Shown: positions 8,436 through 17,197, counted from the first letter of the stretch. The stretch: 40,984 nt of DNA from DASSKO01 sp035690425 (GCA_035690425.1 DASSKO010000004.1:1-40984); one strand, 5' to 3'. Notes: generated by a model not told the origin, from the sequence alone. Translations and numbers: made by a program.

Positions 8436-8990
8436 GTGGACGAGATCCGTTCCAGCCTTCGGGAGCGCTACGCCGAGCCGCACCGGCGTTACCACGACGT
8501 GCGCCACCTCGACGAGGTGCTCGCCGCAGTAGACCTGCTGGCCGCGGAGGCGGGCAACCTGGACGCGGTCACCTGGGCCGTGTGGCTCCACGACGCGGTC
8601 TATGAGGTTGGGTCGGCCGACAACGAGGAGCAGTCCGCGCTCCTCGCCGAACAGCTGCTGCCGGAGCCGTTCGCGCATGAGGTCGCGCGCCTGGTCCGGC
8701 TGACGGCCACCCACAAGCCGGCACCGGGTGACGTCGATGGCGCCGTGCTGTGTGACGCCGACCTGCACATCCTCGCCGCCGACGAGCGTCGCTACGCCGA
8801 GTACGCCGCGGACGTCCGCGCCGAGTATGCCGCGGTGGACGACACCGATTTCGCCACCGGACGGGCCGCCCTCCTGGCCGCGTTGCTGACCGGCCCGATC
8901 TTCCACACCCCCACCGGCCGCCGGCTGTGGGAGCAGCGGGCCCGTGACAACGTCAGCGCCGAGATACGTCGCCTACGTGACCAGCCTTAG
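8436..8990 (+). CDS. HD-domain metal-dependent phosphohydrolase-like protein
   Basis: A 184-residue predicted metal-dependent hydrolase. From the N-terminus: YAEPHRRYHDVRHLDEVL (family signature with the first His ligands), WAVWLHDAVYEVGSADNEEQSA (HD motif), LVRLTATHKPAP, and CDADLHILAADERRYAEYAADVRAEYA carrying the last Asp. This matches the small HD family of uncharacterised phosphohydrolases. The start is uncertain: in-frame ATGs at 8394 and 8406 would add 14 or 10 residues, but only the GTG at 8436 has a leaderless-type -10 box. The 3-prime end overlaps the convergent DUF4031 gene by 38 bases. Confidence 0.85.
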   Translation: MDEIRSSLRERYAEPHRRYHDVRHLDEVLAAVDLLAAEAGNLDAVTWAVWLHDAVYEVGSADNEEQSALLAEQLLPEPFAHEVARLVRLTATHKPAPGDVDGAVLCDADLHILAADERRYAEYAADVRAEYAAVDDTDFATGRAALLAALLTGPIFHTPTGRRLWEQRARDNVSAEIRRLRDQP

Positions 8991-9234
8991 GCCGGCGTAG
9001 ACCCGCCACCCGCAGCATCCGCACCAGCTCGCGACTGGACACCGGGCTCGCTCCGGCCGCGACCATCGCGTCGTACATCTCGGCCGGCACGTCGTAGTGG
9101 TCGCGGTCGAAGCCACGGGCGGGAATGCCGACCCCGCGGGCGAACGCGTGCAGCTCGCCGTAGGAGACGTCGCTGGCCAGGTGCGCCCACATCCGGCCAT
9201 AGCGCGGCACGATCGGTGTGTCGATGACGATCAT
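8953..9234 (-). CDS. DUF4031 domain protein
   Basis: A 93-residue protein that fits DUF4031: an opening strand MIVIDTPIVPRYGRMWAHLASD, then SYGELHAFARGVGIPARGFDRDHYDVPAEMYDAMVAAGA, and the helix SSRELVRMLR typical of the family. The His-Tyr-Asp pattern (DRDHYDVP) is conserved in the family, but no biochemical role is known to me. Its ATG overlaps the CutC stop in ATGA, so translation is coupled to cutC. The tail overlaps the convergent HD gene by 38 bases, which is unusual and suggests antisense read-through between the two transcripts. Confidence 0.82.
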   Translation of the reverse strand: MIVIDTPIVPRYGRMWAHLASDVSYGELHAFARGVGIPARGFDRDHYDVPAEMYDAMVAAGASPVSSRELVRMLRVAGLRRPKAGHVGDVSRR

Positions 9235-9959
9235 GCGCTGGGCAGCCGGCGTACGTGGTCGTCGACCAGGGTGCGCCACGACCGCACGAACGCTGGGTCG
9301 ACGTAGGCCTTGTCCCAGGACCCGTCCGGGCGGACGGACGAGCCGAGATGGAACTTTCGGATGCCCGCACGCAACAGCCATGGCACGTGCTCGGCCTGCA
9401 GACCGCCACCGACCAGCATCAGCCGCGCCACCTCCGGGTCCGCGCTCGCTCGCCGTTCCAAGTCGTCCTTGCCGGTGTCGACGCCCAGCGCCGACCCGGC
9501 GGTCAGCACCGAGTCGAGCCCGGGAAGGGCACGCAACTGGCGCCACGCCCGGTCGGTGTCCAGGGTGTGGTCGATCACGCGATGCAGAGTCCACGAGGCG
9601 CCGTCGAGGGCGTCGACGAGGGCCGCACAGACGCCGAGATCGATGTCGAGGTCGGCGTTGAGAAAACCGAAGGCGACACCGTCGGCGCCGGCGGACAAGT
9701 AGTCGCCCGCCAGACCCGACAGCCGCGTGACCTCACCTCCGGTCGTGCCGAATCCCTCCGAGAGCCGCAACACCACCCGCACCGCCAGGTCGGTGCCGCG
9801 CACGATCGTGCGTACGTCGGTCGGCGCCGGCGACATCTCCTCCAGGCCCTTCCGGACACAGACCTCCACCCGGTCGGCCCCTCCGGCTTGCGCCGCCTCG
9901 GCATCGGCGAGGTGCAGCACGACCACCTCGAGCAGGCCATCGAGCAGGCAATCGTCCAT
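9231..9959 (-). CDS. cutC: CutC-family protein
   Basis: A TIM-barrel protein of the CutC family, once named for copper homeostasis; the biochemical role is still debated. Visible family segments: LLEVVVLHLADAEAAQAGGADRVEVC near the N-terminus, AGDYLSAGADGVAFGFLN, WTLHRVIDHTLD, LDSVLTAGSAL, LMLVGGGLQAEHVP, and FHLGSSVR. The start is set at ATG 9959, 8 codons before the conserved LEVVVL strand; an in-frame ATG at 9995 would add 12 residues of poor character. Stop and DUF4031 start overlap (ATGA), indicating an operon. Divergent from the small hypothetical gene at 10025. Confidence 0.88.
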   Translation of the reverse strand: MDDCLLDGLLEVVVLHLADAEAAQAGGADRVEVCVRKGLEEMSPAPTDVRTIVRGTDLAVRVVLRLSEGFGTTGGEVTRLSGLAGDYLSAGADGVAFGFLNADLDIDLGVCAALVDALDGASWTLHRVIDHTLDTDRAWRQLRALPGLDSVLTAGSALGVDTGKDDLERRASADPEVARLMLVGGGLQAEHVPWLLRAGIRKFHLGSSVRPDGSWDKAYVDPAFVRSWRTLVDDHVRRLPSA

Positions 9960-10024
9960 CGGCTCGCCCTCGTCGATCGGCTGGCTGGCGTCCATGATTG
10001 TTCTACCGTGCCAGCATAGGAGCC

Positions 10025-10372
10025 ATGTCCGCCGACAACCCGCTGATGACGGCCCGCGCACGCGTGCTGCATGACCTTCAGGCCCGCAGGCTCGACGACG
10101 CCTCGTCGGTGTCGGCGCTCGAGGAGTCGGTGTCCCACCGAGGGTGGTGGCTGTCGCAGTGGCCGGACGGTCGGGAGTTCGTCGCGGGGTTGGTGGCACA
10201 AGACGTCCAGGACGCGCTGTTCGACAACAGCACCGGACGGTGGCCACTATGCACCGCCTGCGACATCCTCGACGAGCACTCACTCACGATCGAGCCAGAG
10301 CTCGGCGCCGACCCGCACTGGGTGTGCCCGGAGTCCGGCATCGTCGTCGGCCCGCTCGGCCGCCTGCCCTGA
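10025..10372 (+). CDS. Hypothetical small Cys-containing protein
   Basis: A 115-residue protein of unknown family. It starts at ATG 10025 with GGAG close upstream. A helical first half (ARARVLHDLQARRLDDASSVSALEESVSHRG) is followed by WWLSQWPDGREFVAGLVAQDVQDALF and a C-terminal part with LCTACD near residue 75 and WVCPESG near residue 99. Three Cys residues, two in a CxxC, could bind a metal, but a fourth Cys ligand is missing. No signal peptide or membrane segment. Convergent with the agmatinase-family gene. No function is proposed. Confidence 0.72.
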   Translation: MSADNPLMTARARVLHDLQARRLDDASSVSALEESVSHRGWWLSQWPDGREFVAGLVAQDVQDALFDNSTGRWPLCTACDILDEHSLTIEPELGADPHWVCPESGIVVGPLGRLP

Positions 10373-10411
10373 GCCCCATTACCTTGCCGCCCACCTGGGC
10401 CCCCACCTGGC

Positions 10412-11446
10412 TCAGCGGCCCTCGAGCAGCGGCCCGGCCGGGTCGTGGTCGAGACCCCGCCGCCGCGCCGTGATCCCGGACAGCGCCTCCAGCACGACCC
10501 GGTTGGCGAGGAACGCGGTGATGTCGGCGTGGTCGTACGGCGGTGACACCTCGACCACGTCGATGCCGCACACCGGCAACTCCAGGCAGATCCGGCGCAC
10601 GGAGTCCAGCAACTGCCGGGCGGTCAGCCCACCGGGCTCCGGCGTGCCCGTTCCCGGCGCCATCCCCGGGTCGACCACGTCCACGTCGACCGACACGAAG
10701 ACCGCGTCACACCCGTCCGTCGCGATCGCGGCCGCATCGTCGAGCACGGCAGTCAACCCGCGTGCGCCGATCTCGGTCATCTCGAAGGACCGCATCTGCT
10801 GCTCGGCCATCCACCGCAGCGTGGGCGGCTCCGGCCAGTAGCCCCGCAGACCGACCTGCAGGAATCGGTCCCCACGGCAGGCACCGGACTCGATCAGCCG
10901 GCGCATCGGCTGCCCGTGCCCGTACAGCGACCCGAACTCGATGTCGCCGGTGTCGGCGTGGGCGTCGAAGTGGACGACCGACACGTTGCCGAAACCGTGG
11001 TGGTTGGCGACTCCGGTGACGTCGGGGAGCGCCACGGTGTGGTCACCACCGAGCACGACGGGCAGCGCGCCGGAGCGGGCGATCGTGGTCACCGCCTGCT
11101 GCAGCGCCTGCAGGCTGCGCTCGACGTCACCGGCATACATCTCGACGTCGCCGGCATCCACCACCCGCAGGTCTCGCAGCGCGTCGACCCGCAGGGCCAG
11201 GTGCGGTCGGGCGCCGTCGTGGGGCAGGTAGTCGCTGGAGCGGATCGCCTGGGGGCCGAACCGGGTACCCGGCCGGTGTGAGGTGCCACCGTCGAACGGC
11301 GCGCCGAGGATCACGACGTCGGCGCCCTGGTACGACGGCGGGTCCTGCAGGTCGCAGGCGTCCACCCCGAGGAACGTCACATCCGGCCCGAACATCGGCC
11401 CATAACGCGTCATGCCAGCAGTATGCCGGGGCGGACGGCGAGTCAT
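10412..11446 (-). CDS. speB: Agmatinase-family ureohydrolase
   Basis: Manganese-dependent ureohydrolase, 344 residues from this start, expected to split agmatine (or a related guanidino compound such as guanidinobutyrate) into urea and an amine. Metal-site motifs are present: GGDHTVALP, VVHFDAHADTGD, and SVDVDVVDPGMAPGTGTPEPGG. The early segment MFGPDVTFLGV and GTRFGPQAIR fit agmatinases. The ATG at 11446 overlaps the stop of the upstream FAD oxidase gene (ATGA); a second in-frame ATG at 11413 would give 333 residues and is equally possible. As last gene of the pot gene run it points to agmatine as an imported substrate, but the exact guanidino substrate is not provable here. Confidence 0.88.
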   Translation of the reverse strand: MTRRPPRHTAGMTRYGPMFGPDVTFLGVDACDLQDPPSYQGADVVILGAPFDGGTSHRPGTRFGPQAIRSSDYLPHDGARPHLALRVDALRDLRVVDAGDVEMYAGDVERSLQALQQAVTTIARSGALPVVLGGDHTVALPDVTGVANHHGFGNVSVVHFDAHADTGDIEFGSLYGHGQPMRRLIESGACRGDRFLQVGLRGYWPEPPTLRWMAEQQMRSFEMTEIGARGLTAVLDDAAAIATDGCDAVFVSVDVDVVDPGMAPGTGTPEPGGLTARQLLDSVRRICLELPVCGIDVVEVSPPYDHADITAFLANRVVLEALSGITARRRGLDHDPAGPLLEGR

Positions 11447-12834
11447 GAGTCGAAGCCGAGGCCGAAGCGGTCGAGGGCGCGTAGCCAGCCGTTGCGCCGG
11501 CCACCGGTGCGGTCCGCACGGGCCAGCGACCAGCGGGTGAGCTGTACGCCGCCGTAGCGCAGTGGCTCCGGGGGGAACGGCAGCGGTGGCTTGCGCACCA
11601 TCTCCAGCCGGGTCCGCTCGGTGTCACGGCCGTCGAGGAGGTCGAGCATCACCCGCGCACCGAACCGGCTGGCCCCCACCCCCAGGCCGGTGTATCCCAG
11701 CGCGTAACCCACCCGGCCGTCGTAGGCAGTGCCCCAGAAGACCGAGAACCGGGTGGAGGTGTCGATGACTCCGCCCCACGCGTGGGTGAACGACACGTCC
11801 GCCAGCGTGGGGAAGGTCGACGCGAAGTGCTCGGCCAGCCGCGCGAACGTCTGCGGGCGCTGCTCCAGGCGGTGGCCGATCGCGCTGCCGTAGTGGTACA
11901 CCGCGTCGTAGCCGCCCCACAGGATCCGGTCGTCGTCGGTGAGCCGGTAGTAGTGGAACTGGTTGCCGGCGTCACCGACACCCTGCCTGCCGACCCAGCC
12001 CACGTCCGCCAGCCGCTCCCCCAGCGGCTCGGTGACCAGCGCGTAGTCGTAGACCGGCACCGTGGCCAGCCGCAGCCGCGCCAGCAGCGGCCGAAACGCA
12101 TTGGTCGCCAGCGCGACCCGGTCGGCACGCAGGCTGCCGTAGCCGGTGCGCAGCTCGATGCCTGCGCCGTCACGGTCGAGGGAGGTGACCTCGGTGCGCT
12201 CGAAGACGCGCACCCCGACGCTCCGACAGGCCTCCCGCAGCCCCCAGGCGAGCCGGGCGGGGTCGACGAGCGCGACGTCGGGATCGAAGACGGCACCGAG
12301 ATAGGTCGGCGAGTCGACCTCCGCCCGGGCTTCCGCTGCGTCGAGCCAGCGAACCTTCTCCCCCAGCTGCTGGCCCTGCTCCACCAGCTCGGCCAGCTCG
12401 GGCAGATGCCACGCGTCGGTGGCCACGGCTAGCTCCCCGGTCCGCTGAAAGCCGCAGTCGATGCGGTGACGGTGCAGCGTTGCCTCGATCGCGTCGAGGT
12501 TTTCCCGGCCCAGCCGCAGCAGGGTCGGCATGTCGTCCGGCCAGCGGGCCAGTCCGTTGCCGAAGCCATGCGTCAGGCTCGCGGCGCAGAAGCCGCCGTT
12601 GCGTCCACTCGCGGCCGACCCGCACTCCGCGGCCTCCACGACGACCACCTCGCGTGCGGGGTCCTCCTCCTTGGCCAGCAGCGCGGTCCACAACCCGGTG
12701 TAGCCGCCACCCACCACCGCGAGGTCACAACGCTGCGACCCGACGAGCCGCGGCAACGCTTCCGGCCGCAGCTGTGGACGGTCCAGCCAGTACGGCACCG
12801 GGGCCGCGTGGGCAAGAGCGTGCCTGACGTCCAC
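11443..12834 (-). CDS. FAD-dependent amine oxidase (DAO/PuuB-like), pot-linked
   Basis: A 463-residue FAD oxidoreductase of the DAO superfamily, close in layout to PuuB (gamma-glutamylputrescine oxidase). The N-terminal Rossmann motif CDLAVVGGGYTGLWTALLA is followed by ECGSAASGRNGGF, the flavin-contact signature of this group, and the C-terminal half has HAWGGVIDTS and VGYALGYTGLGVGASRFGARVM, which close the FAD site. It probably oxidises an amine to an aldehyde with release of ammonia and peroxide. It starts with GTG 4 bases after the frameshifted permease and overlaps the agmatinase start. Paralogue of the oxidase at 24221. Confidence 0.88.
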   Translation of the reverse strand: MDVRHALAHAAPVPYWLDRPQLRPEALPRLVGSQRCDLAVVGGGYTGLWTALLAKEEDPAREVVVVEAAECGSAASGRNGGFCAASLTHGFGNGLARWPDDMPTLLRLGRENLDAIEATLHRHRIDCGFQRTGELAVATDAWHLPELAELVEQGQQLGEKVRWLDAAEARAEVDSPTYLGAVFDPDVALVDPARLAWGLREACRSVGVRVFERTEVTSLDRDGAGIELRTGYGSLRADRVALATNAFRPLLARLRLATVPVYDYALVTEPLGERLADVGWVGRQGVGDAGNQFHYYRLTDDDRILWGGYDAVYHYGSAIGHRLEQRPQTFARLAEHFASTFPTLADVSFTHAWGGVIDTSTRFSVFWGTAYDGRVGYALGYTGLGVGASRFGARVMLDLLDGRDTERTRLEMVRKPPLPFPPEPLRYGGVQLTRWSLARADRTGGRRNGWLRALDRFGLGFDS

Positions 12835-12837
12835 GCC

Positions 12838-13718
12838 TCATCTCTCCCGCTGTCGCCGGGCCCCGGCCCACTGGCCTGCGACGACCAGCACCAGTGCGGT
12901 CAGGAACATCATCGTGCCGATCACGTTGACCTGCGCAGGCACACCGACCCGCGCGGCTCCCCACACGAACATCGGGAACGTGACGTCGTTGCCCGCGTTG
13001 AAGTTGGTGACGATGAAGTCGTCGAAGCTCAGCGCGAACGCCAGCAGGGCGGCGGCCATGATCCCCGGGAAGGCCAGCGGGAACGTCACCCGCCAGAACG
13101 TCGACCACGGGTTGGCGTACAGGTCGCGCGGCCCGCCTCCTCCAGCTGTGGGTCGAGGCCGGACAGGCGCGCCTTGACCGTCACCACGACGAAGCTGAGC
13201 GTGAACATGATGTGGGCGATCAGGATCGTCCAGAAGCCGAGCGGCATCTGCATCGACACGAACAAGGTCAGCAGCGAGGACCCCATCACGACCTCGGGGG
13301 TCGCCATCGGCAGGAAGATGAGCAGGTTGATGCTCGAGCGCGCCCGGAACCGGTGCCGGACCAGCGCGAAGGCGATCGCCGACCCCAGCAGGGTGGCCCC
13401 CACGGTCGCCAGCACCGCGATCTGCAGGCTGAGCAGCACCGAGTCGCACATCGACCCCGCCGCACAGGGGTTGAGCCAGTTGCTGAGGGTGAACTCGTTG
13501 AAGCTGTAGTTGTAGCGGCCGGCCGGCTGGTTGAACGACAGCAGCACGACCACGGCGATCGGCAGGATCAGGTAGACCAGCGACCCCGCAGCGGCCACGG
13601 CGACGACGTGCCGCCCGGCGAACCGGACGAACCGTCGCACCGGGTCGGGCCGGCTCGGCGGCGGGGCCGGCAGGCCGCGGGCCGTGCTGTCCGGGGACGC
13701 GGGGCGGGTGATCGTCAT
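12838..13718 (-). pseudogene. potC: Pot-type ABC permease (PotC-like), frameshifted
   Basis: Second membrane subunit of the polyamine importer. The N-terminal part in one frame covers VYLILPIAVVVLLSFN, LLSLQIAVLATVGATLLGSAIAFALVRH, LIFLPMATPEVVMGSSLL and reaches the EAA-loop start LSGLDPQLEEAG. The rest, DLYANPWSTFWRVTFPLAFPG through FALSFDDFIVTNF to the stop, lies in another frame. The switch falls in CGCGCG at about 13125-13130. Removing 2 bases there gives LEEAGRDLYANPW and a normal 292-residue permease. Either the importer is inactive in this strain or the base call is wrong; everything else in the gene looks intact. Start ATG 13718 overlaps the stop of the preceding permease (TGATG). Confidence 0.85.
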
Positions 13719-14632
13719 CAGACGAGCTCCTCCGTCCCGGACTTGCGCACGTAGGCCGCCACGAGGATCACGATCGATGCCATCAGCAGCACTGACAACG
13801 CCGCTGCCGTCGGGTAGTCGGTGACCTGCAGGAACTGGCTCTCGATCACGTTGCCGATCATGTACGTCGAAGGAGTCCCGAGCAGCGCCGCATTGATGAA
13901 GTCGCCGGCTGCGGGGATGAAGGTGAGCAGCGTGCCGGCGACGACGCCAGGCAGTGACAGCGGGAAGGTGACCCGCCGGAACGCGACCGCTGACGAGGAG
14001 TACAGGTCGGCGGCGGCCTCGATCAGCCGGCGGTCGATCTTCTCCAGGCTGGCGTAGAGCGGAAGCACGACAAAGGGCAGGAAGTTGTACGTCAGGCCGG
14101 TCACCACCGCGACCGGAGTGGCGAGCAGCCGGCCGTTGGCGCCGAGTACGCCGATGTCGCGGAGCGTCTCCACGACCAGGCCGTTGTCGGCCAGGATCGT
14201 CGTCCAGGCCAGCGTCCGCACCAGGAAGCTGGCGAAGAACGGCGCGATGACGGCGACCAGCAGCAGGTTCTTCCACCGGCCCGCCTTGAACGCGATCGTG
14301 TAGGCGAGCGGATAGCCGATCAGCAGCGCCAGCGCCGTAGCGACGCCGGCGTAGAGGAACGACCGCAGGAACTGCGGGGCGTAGGCCTGCACCGCGTCGA
14401 CGTAGTTGGCGAAGTGCCAGGTCATCCGGTAGCCCTCGATCAGCGAGCCGTCCGGGTCGTACAGCGAGGTCGAGAACAGGCTGATCAGCGGCACCGCGAA
14501 GAACACCGCCAGCCATAGCAGCCCGGGCAGCAGCAGCAGGTAGGGGATGTAGTTGCGGTGCGCCTTCCCTGCCTCCAGCCCGGACCGCTTCGGCGGCCGG
14601 TCGGCTCCGGTCAGCTCCGCGGTCGCGCTCAC
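13718..14632 (-). CDS. potB: Pot-type ABC permease (PotB-like)
   Basis: First membrane subunit of the polyamine importer, 304 residues, with about six membrane helices, including YLLLLPGLLWLAVFFAVPLI, FLYAGVATALALLIGYPLAYTIA and LLMASIVILVAAYV. The EAA loop that contacts the ATPase is seen in DRRLIEAAADLYSSSAVAFRRVTFPLSLPG. The GTG start at 14632 overlaps the ATPase stop in GTGA, supporting translational coupling; the much longer open frame upstream lies inside the ATPase gene and is a shadow. Confidence 0.9.
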   Translation of the reverse strand: MSATAELTGADRPPKRSGLEAGKAHRNYIPYLLLLPGLLWLAVFFAVPLISLFSTSLYDPDGSLIEGYRMTWHFANYVDAVQAYAPQFLRSFLYAGVATALALLIGYPLAYTIAFKAGRWKNLLLVAVIAPFFASFLVRTLAWTTILADNGLVVETLRDIGVLGANGRLLATPVAVVTGLTYNFLPFVVLPLYASLEKIDRRLIEAAADLYSSSAVAFRRVTFPLSLPGVVAGTLLTFIPAAGDFINAALLGTPSTYMIGNVIESQFLQVTDYPTAAALSVLLMASIVILVAAYVRKSGTEELV

Positions 14633-15960
14633 GTCGATGTCTCCACGGCTTCCGACCCGGCCGGCGCCGACCCGGCCTGCTGGTCGCGCTCGCCGGCGTG
14701 CGCGTCCTGTGCGGCGTCGAGCCCGAAGGAGTGCCCGGCCTCCCAGCTCACCGTCACCTCCGTGCCGGGCCGGATCCGTGCCCCGGAGAGGTTCTGCACG
14801 AAGACCGTGATCTCCTGCCCCCAGGCCAGCCGCACGAGGTACTGGGTGCTCATGCCGGTGAAGCTGGCGTCGGTGACGACGCCGTCGAGCTGGTTCATGC
14901 CGTCGGCGACCTCGCCGGCCACCTCGCCGGACACCTCGCTGGCCACCGCCGAGCGGGTGCCGATGTGCACCTTCTCCGGACGGATGCCGACGAAGATCTC
15001 GTCCGACCCGCTGACGCATCGCGCGGCGGGCAACCGCAGCAGCCGTGGACCGCCTGCGTCTACGACGACGTCGCCGCCGGAGCGTTCGCGGACCCGCACC
15101 CGCAGCAGGTTGGACTGGCCGAGGAAGTTGGCGACGTAGGTGCTCGCCGGGTTGTCGTAGAGCTCCTCCGGTTCACCGAGCTGATCCACCCGGCCCTGGT
15201 TCATCACCGCGACCGTGTCGGCCATCGTCATGGCCTCCTCCTGGTCGTGGGTCACGTGGACGAAGGTGATGCCGACCTCGGTCTGTATGCGCTTGAGCTC
15301 GATCTGCATCTGCCGACGCAGCTTCAGATCCAGCGCGCCGAGCGGCTCGTCCAGCAGCAGCACCTGTGGCCGGTTGATCAACGCGCGGGCCAGCGCCACC
15401 CGCTGCTGCTGTCCACCCGACAGCTGGCCGGGTCGCCGCCTGCCATATCCGCCGAGCTCGACCAGCTCGAGCATCTCCTCCACCTGCGTGTCGACCTTCT
15501 TGATGCCCCGCCGACGCAAGCCGAACGCGACGTTCTCGAAGATGCTCAGGTGCGGAAACAAGGCGTAGTTCTGGAAGACCGTGTTGACCGGCCGCTTGTG
15601 CGCCTTGCGACTGGAGACGTCCGCACCGTCGAGGAGGATCTGTCCGGAGGTCGGGTTCTCCAGGCCGGCGATCATGCGCAGCGTGGTCGTCTTGCCACAA
15701 CCCGAGGGCCCCAGCAGCGCGAAGAACGATCCGGCCGGCACCGTCAGGTCGATACCGTCGACCGCGGTGAAGGCACCGAACCTCTTGGTCAGCCCCACCA
15801 GGTCCAGCACTCCGCCGCCCCCGGGCCCGGCCGGCTCGGCGTGGGCAGGACGCTCGGGCTGCCCACCGCGCTCCGGCTGCCTACGGCTTTCGGCGTGTCC
15901 GGGACGCTCGACGCGCTCGGTCGGTCGGGTCATCACCGGCTCCGGTCGTCGCGGACTCAT
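14629..15960 (-). CDS. potA: Pot-type ABC transporter ATPase (PotA-like)
   Basis: Energy-coupling subunit of the importer, 443 residues. Walker A is GPSGCGKTTT near residue 90, Q-loop in NTVFQNYALFPHLSI, signature LSGGQQQRVALARAL, Walker B LLLDEPLGALD, and switch His in VTHDQEEAM. The C-terminal TOBE region includes FVGIRPEKVHIG and VRLAWGQEITVFVQ. It is longer than usual because of a low-complexity N-terminal tail rich in E, R, P, G and H before residue 50 and an acidic tail of about 30 residues. A start at ATG 15933 is possible. It begins 3 bases after the binding-protein stop. Confidence 0.92.
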   Translation of the reverse strand: MSPRRPEPVMTRPTERVERPGHAESRRQPERGGQPERPAHAEPAGPGGGGVLDLVGLTKRFGAFTAVDGIDLTVPAGSFFALLGPSGCGKTTTLRMIAGLENPTSGQILLDGADVSSRKAHKRPVNTVFQNYALFPHLSIFENVAFGLRRRGIKKVDTQVEEMLELVELGGYGRRRPGQLSGGQQQRVALARALINRPQVLLLDEPLGALDLKLRRQMQIELKRIQTEVGITFVHVTHDQEEAMTMADTVAVMNQGRVDQLGEPEELYDNPASTYVANFLGQSNLLRVRVRERSGGDVVVDAGGPRLLRLPAARCVSGSDEIFVGIRPEKVHIGTRSAVASEVSGEVAGEVADGMNQLDGVVTDASFTGMSTQYLVRLAWGQEITVFVQNLSGARIRPGTEVTVSWEAGHSFGLDAAQDAHAGERDQQAGSAPAGSEAVETST

Positions 15961-15963
15961 CCC

Positions 15964-17169
15964 CTACAGACCGATCGTCTGGCTGAACTGCTCGACGAGC
16001 GCCTCGCGCTCCTCCCACGGCATCAGCTTGAAGCCGTGCACCTTGGAGAGGGTCTGCTCGGAGGGGAACACCAGCTCGTTGGCGGCCAGGGAGGCGTCGA
16101 TCTCGCGCATCGCCTCCTTCGCTCCCTCCACCGGGCAGATGTAGTTGACCCAGGCGGCGACCTCGGCGGCAACCTTGGGGTCGTAGTAGTAGTTCATCAG
16201 CTTCTCGGCGTTGGCCTTGTGTGCCGCAAGGATGGGGACCTGCATGTTGTCGGACCAGATGTTCCCGCCGGCGTCGGGGATGGTGAAGCGGATCTCCGGG
16301 TCTGCGAACTGCAGCTGGATGACGTCGCCGGACCACGCGAAGCACGCAGCGATGTTCCCCTTGGCCAGCTGCGGGGCGTAGTCGTTGCCGGTGAACTGGC
16401 GGATCTGGCCGGAGCTGATCGCCTGCTCGAGCTTGCCGAGCGCCTTGTCGAACTCGGCCTGGGAGAAGTCCTCGGGATCGATGCCGAGCTCGAGCATGAT
16501 CAGCCCGACGGTGTCGGTCATCTCGGTGAGCAGGCTGACCTTGCCCTTGAGGTCGGGCGCGGTGAACAGCTCCTCGACAGACGTGATCTCTCGGCCGGTC
16601 ACCCGGGTGTTGGTGCCGATGCCGGTGAGGCCGGACTGCCACGGCAGCGTGTAGACGCGGTCGGGATCGAACGGCGGGCTCTGCAGGCTGCTGAGCAGGT
16701 TCCCCGCGTTGGGGATGTTGGCCATGTCGAGCTGTTGCACCCACTCCAGCTCGATCATGTGCCCAGCCCAGTCGTTGGTGAAGACGACGACGTCGGAGCC
16801 GGAGGCCTGGCCGGAGGACAGCTGTGGGCGGATCTTGGCGAAGAACGACGCGTTGTCGTTGATCTCCTCCACATAGTTGGCCGTGATGCCGGTCTGCTTC
16901 TCGAAGGCGAGCAGGGTCGGGTGCTTGCCGGCCTTGTTGGTGTCGATGTAGAGCGGCCAGTTGGAGAAGTTGACGACCTTCTCCGTCGACGAAAGGTCTT
17001 TGACCTGTTTCGTGACCTGCCCCGCGGTGCCCTCGGTCCCGCACCCGGTGAGCAACCCGCCACCGAGGACGGCAGCCCCGCCCACACCCAGCGCGCGCAG
17101 GAAGTCCCGGCGACGCATCGCCGGGTGGTTCAGCCCGGTCGGGCGTGGGCCTGAGGTCGGTGCGGTCAT
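15964..17169 (-). CDS. potD: Pot-type polyamine-binding lipoprotein (PotD-like), Tat signal
   Basis: Extracytoplasmic substrate-binding protein, 401 residues. The N-terminus has a twin-arginine pattern MRRRDFLRALG, a hydrophobic stretch and the lipobox LLTGC, so it is likely exported folded and lipid-anchored. The mature part matches spermidine/putrescine-binding proteins: VVNFSNWPLYID, DVVVFTNDWAGHMI, YTLPWQSGLTGIGTN, IAACFAWSGDVIQLQ, GGNIWSDNMQVPILA and the C-terminal NYYYDPKVAAEVAAWVNYI. The ligand cannot be read reliably from sequence. GGAAGGAA lies 5 bases before ATG 17169. It is 28 bases downstream of the aldehyde dehydrogenase gene. Confidence 0.92.
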   Translation of the reverse strand: MTAPTSGPRPTGLNHPAMRRRDFLRALGVGGAAVLGGGLLTGCGTEGTAGQVTKQVKDLSSTEKVVNFSNWPLYIDTNKAGKHPTLLAFEKQTGITANYVEEINDNASFFAKIRPQLSSGQASGSDVVVFTNDWAGHMIELEWVQQLDMANIPNAGNLLSSLQSPPFDPDRVYTLPWQSGLTGIGTNTRVTGREITSVEELFTAPDLKGKVSLLTEMTDTVGLIMLELGIDPEDFSQAEFDKALGKLEQAISSGQIRQFTGNDYAPQLAKGNIAACFAWSGDVIQLQFADPEIRFTIPDAGGNIWSDNMQVPILAAHKANAEKLMNYYYDPKVAAEVAAWVNYICPVEGAKEAMREIDASLAANELVFPSEQTLSKVHGFKLMPWEEREALVEQFSQTIGL

Positions 17170-17197
17170 GGGGGTTCCTTCCGGTTTCGTCCAGCGT

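Noticed and set aside
13086..13150. Programmed frameshift in the PotC-like gene
   Set aside because: No slippery heptamer or downstream pseudoknot is evident, and PotC proteins are not known to use recoding; an indel is simpler.
14698..17154. 818-codon plus-strand frame opposite potA and potD
   Set aside because: Shadow of two clear ABC transporter genes; no recognisable motifs.
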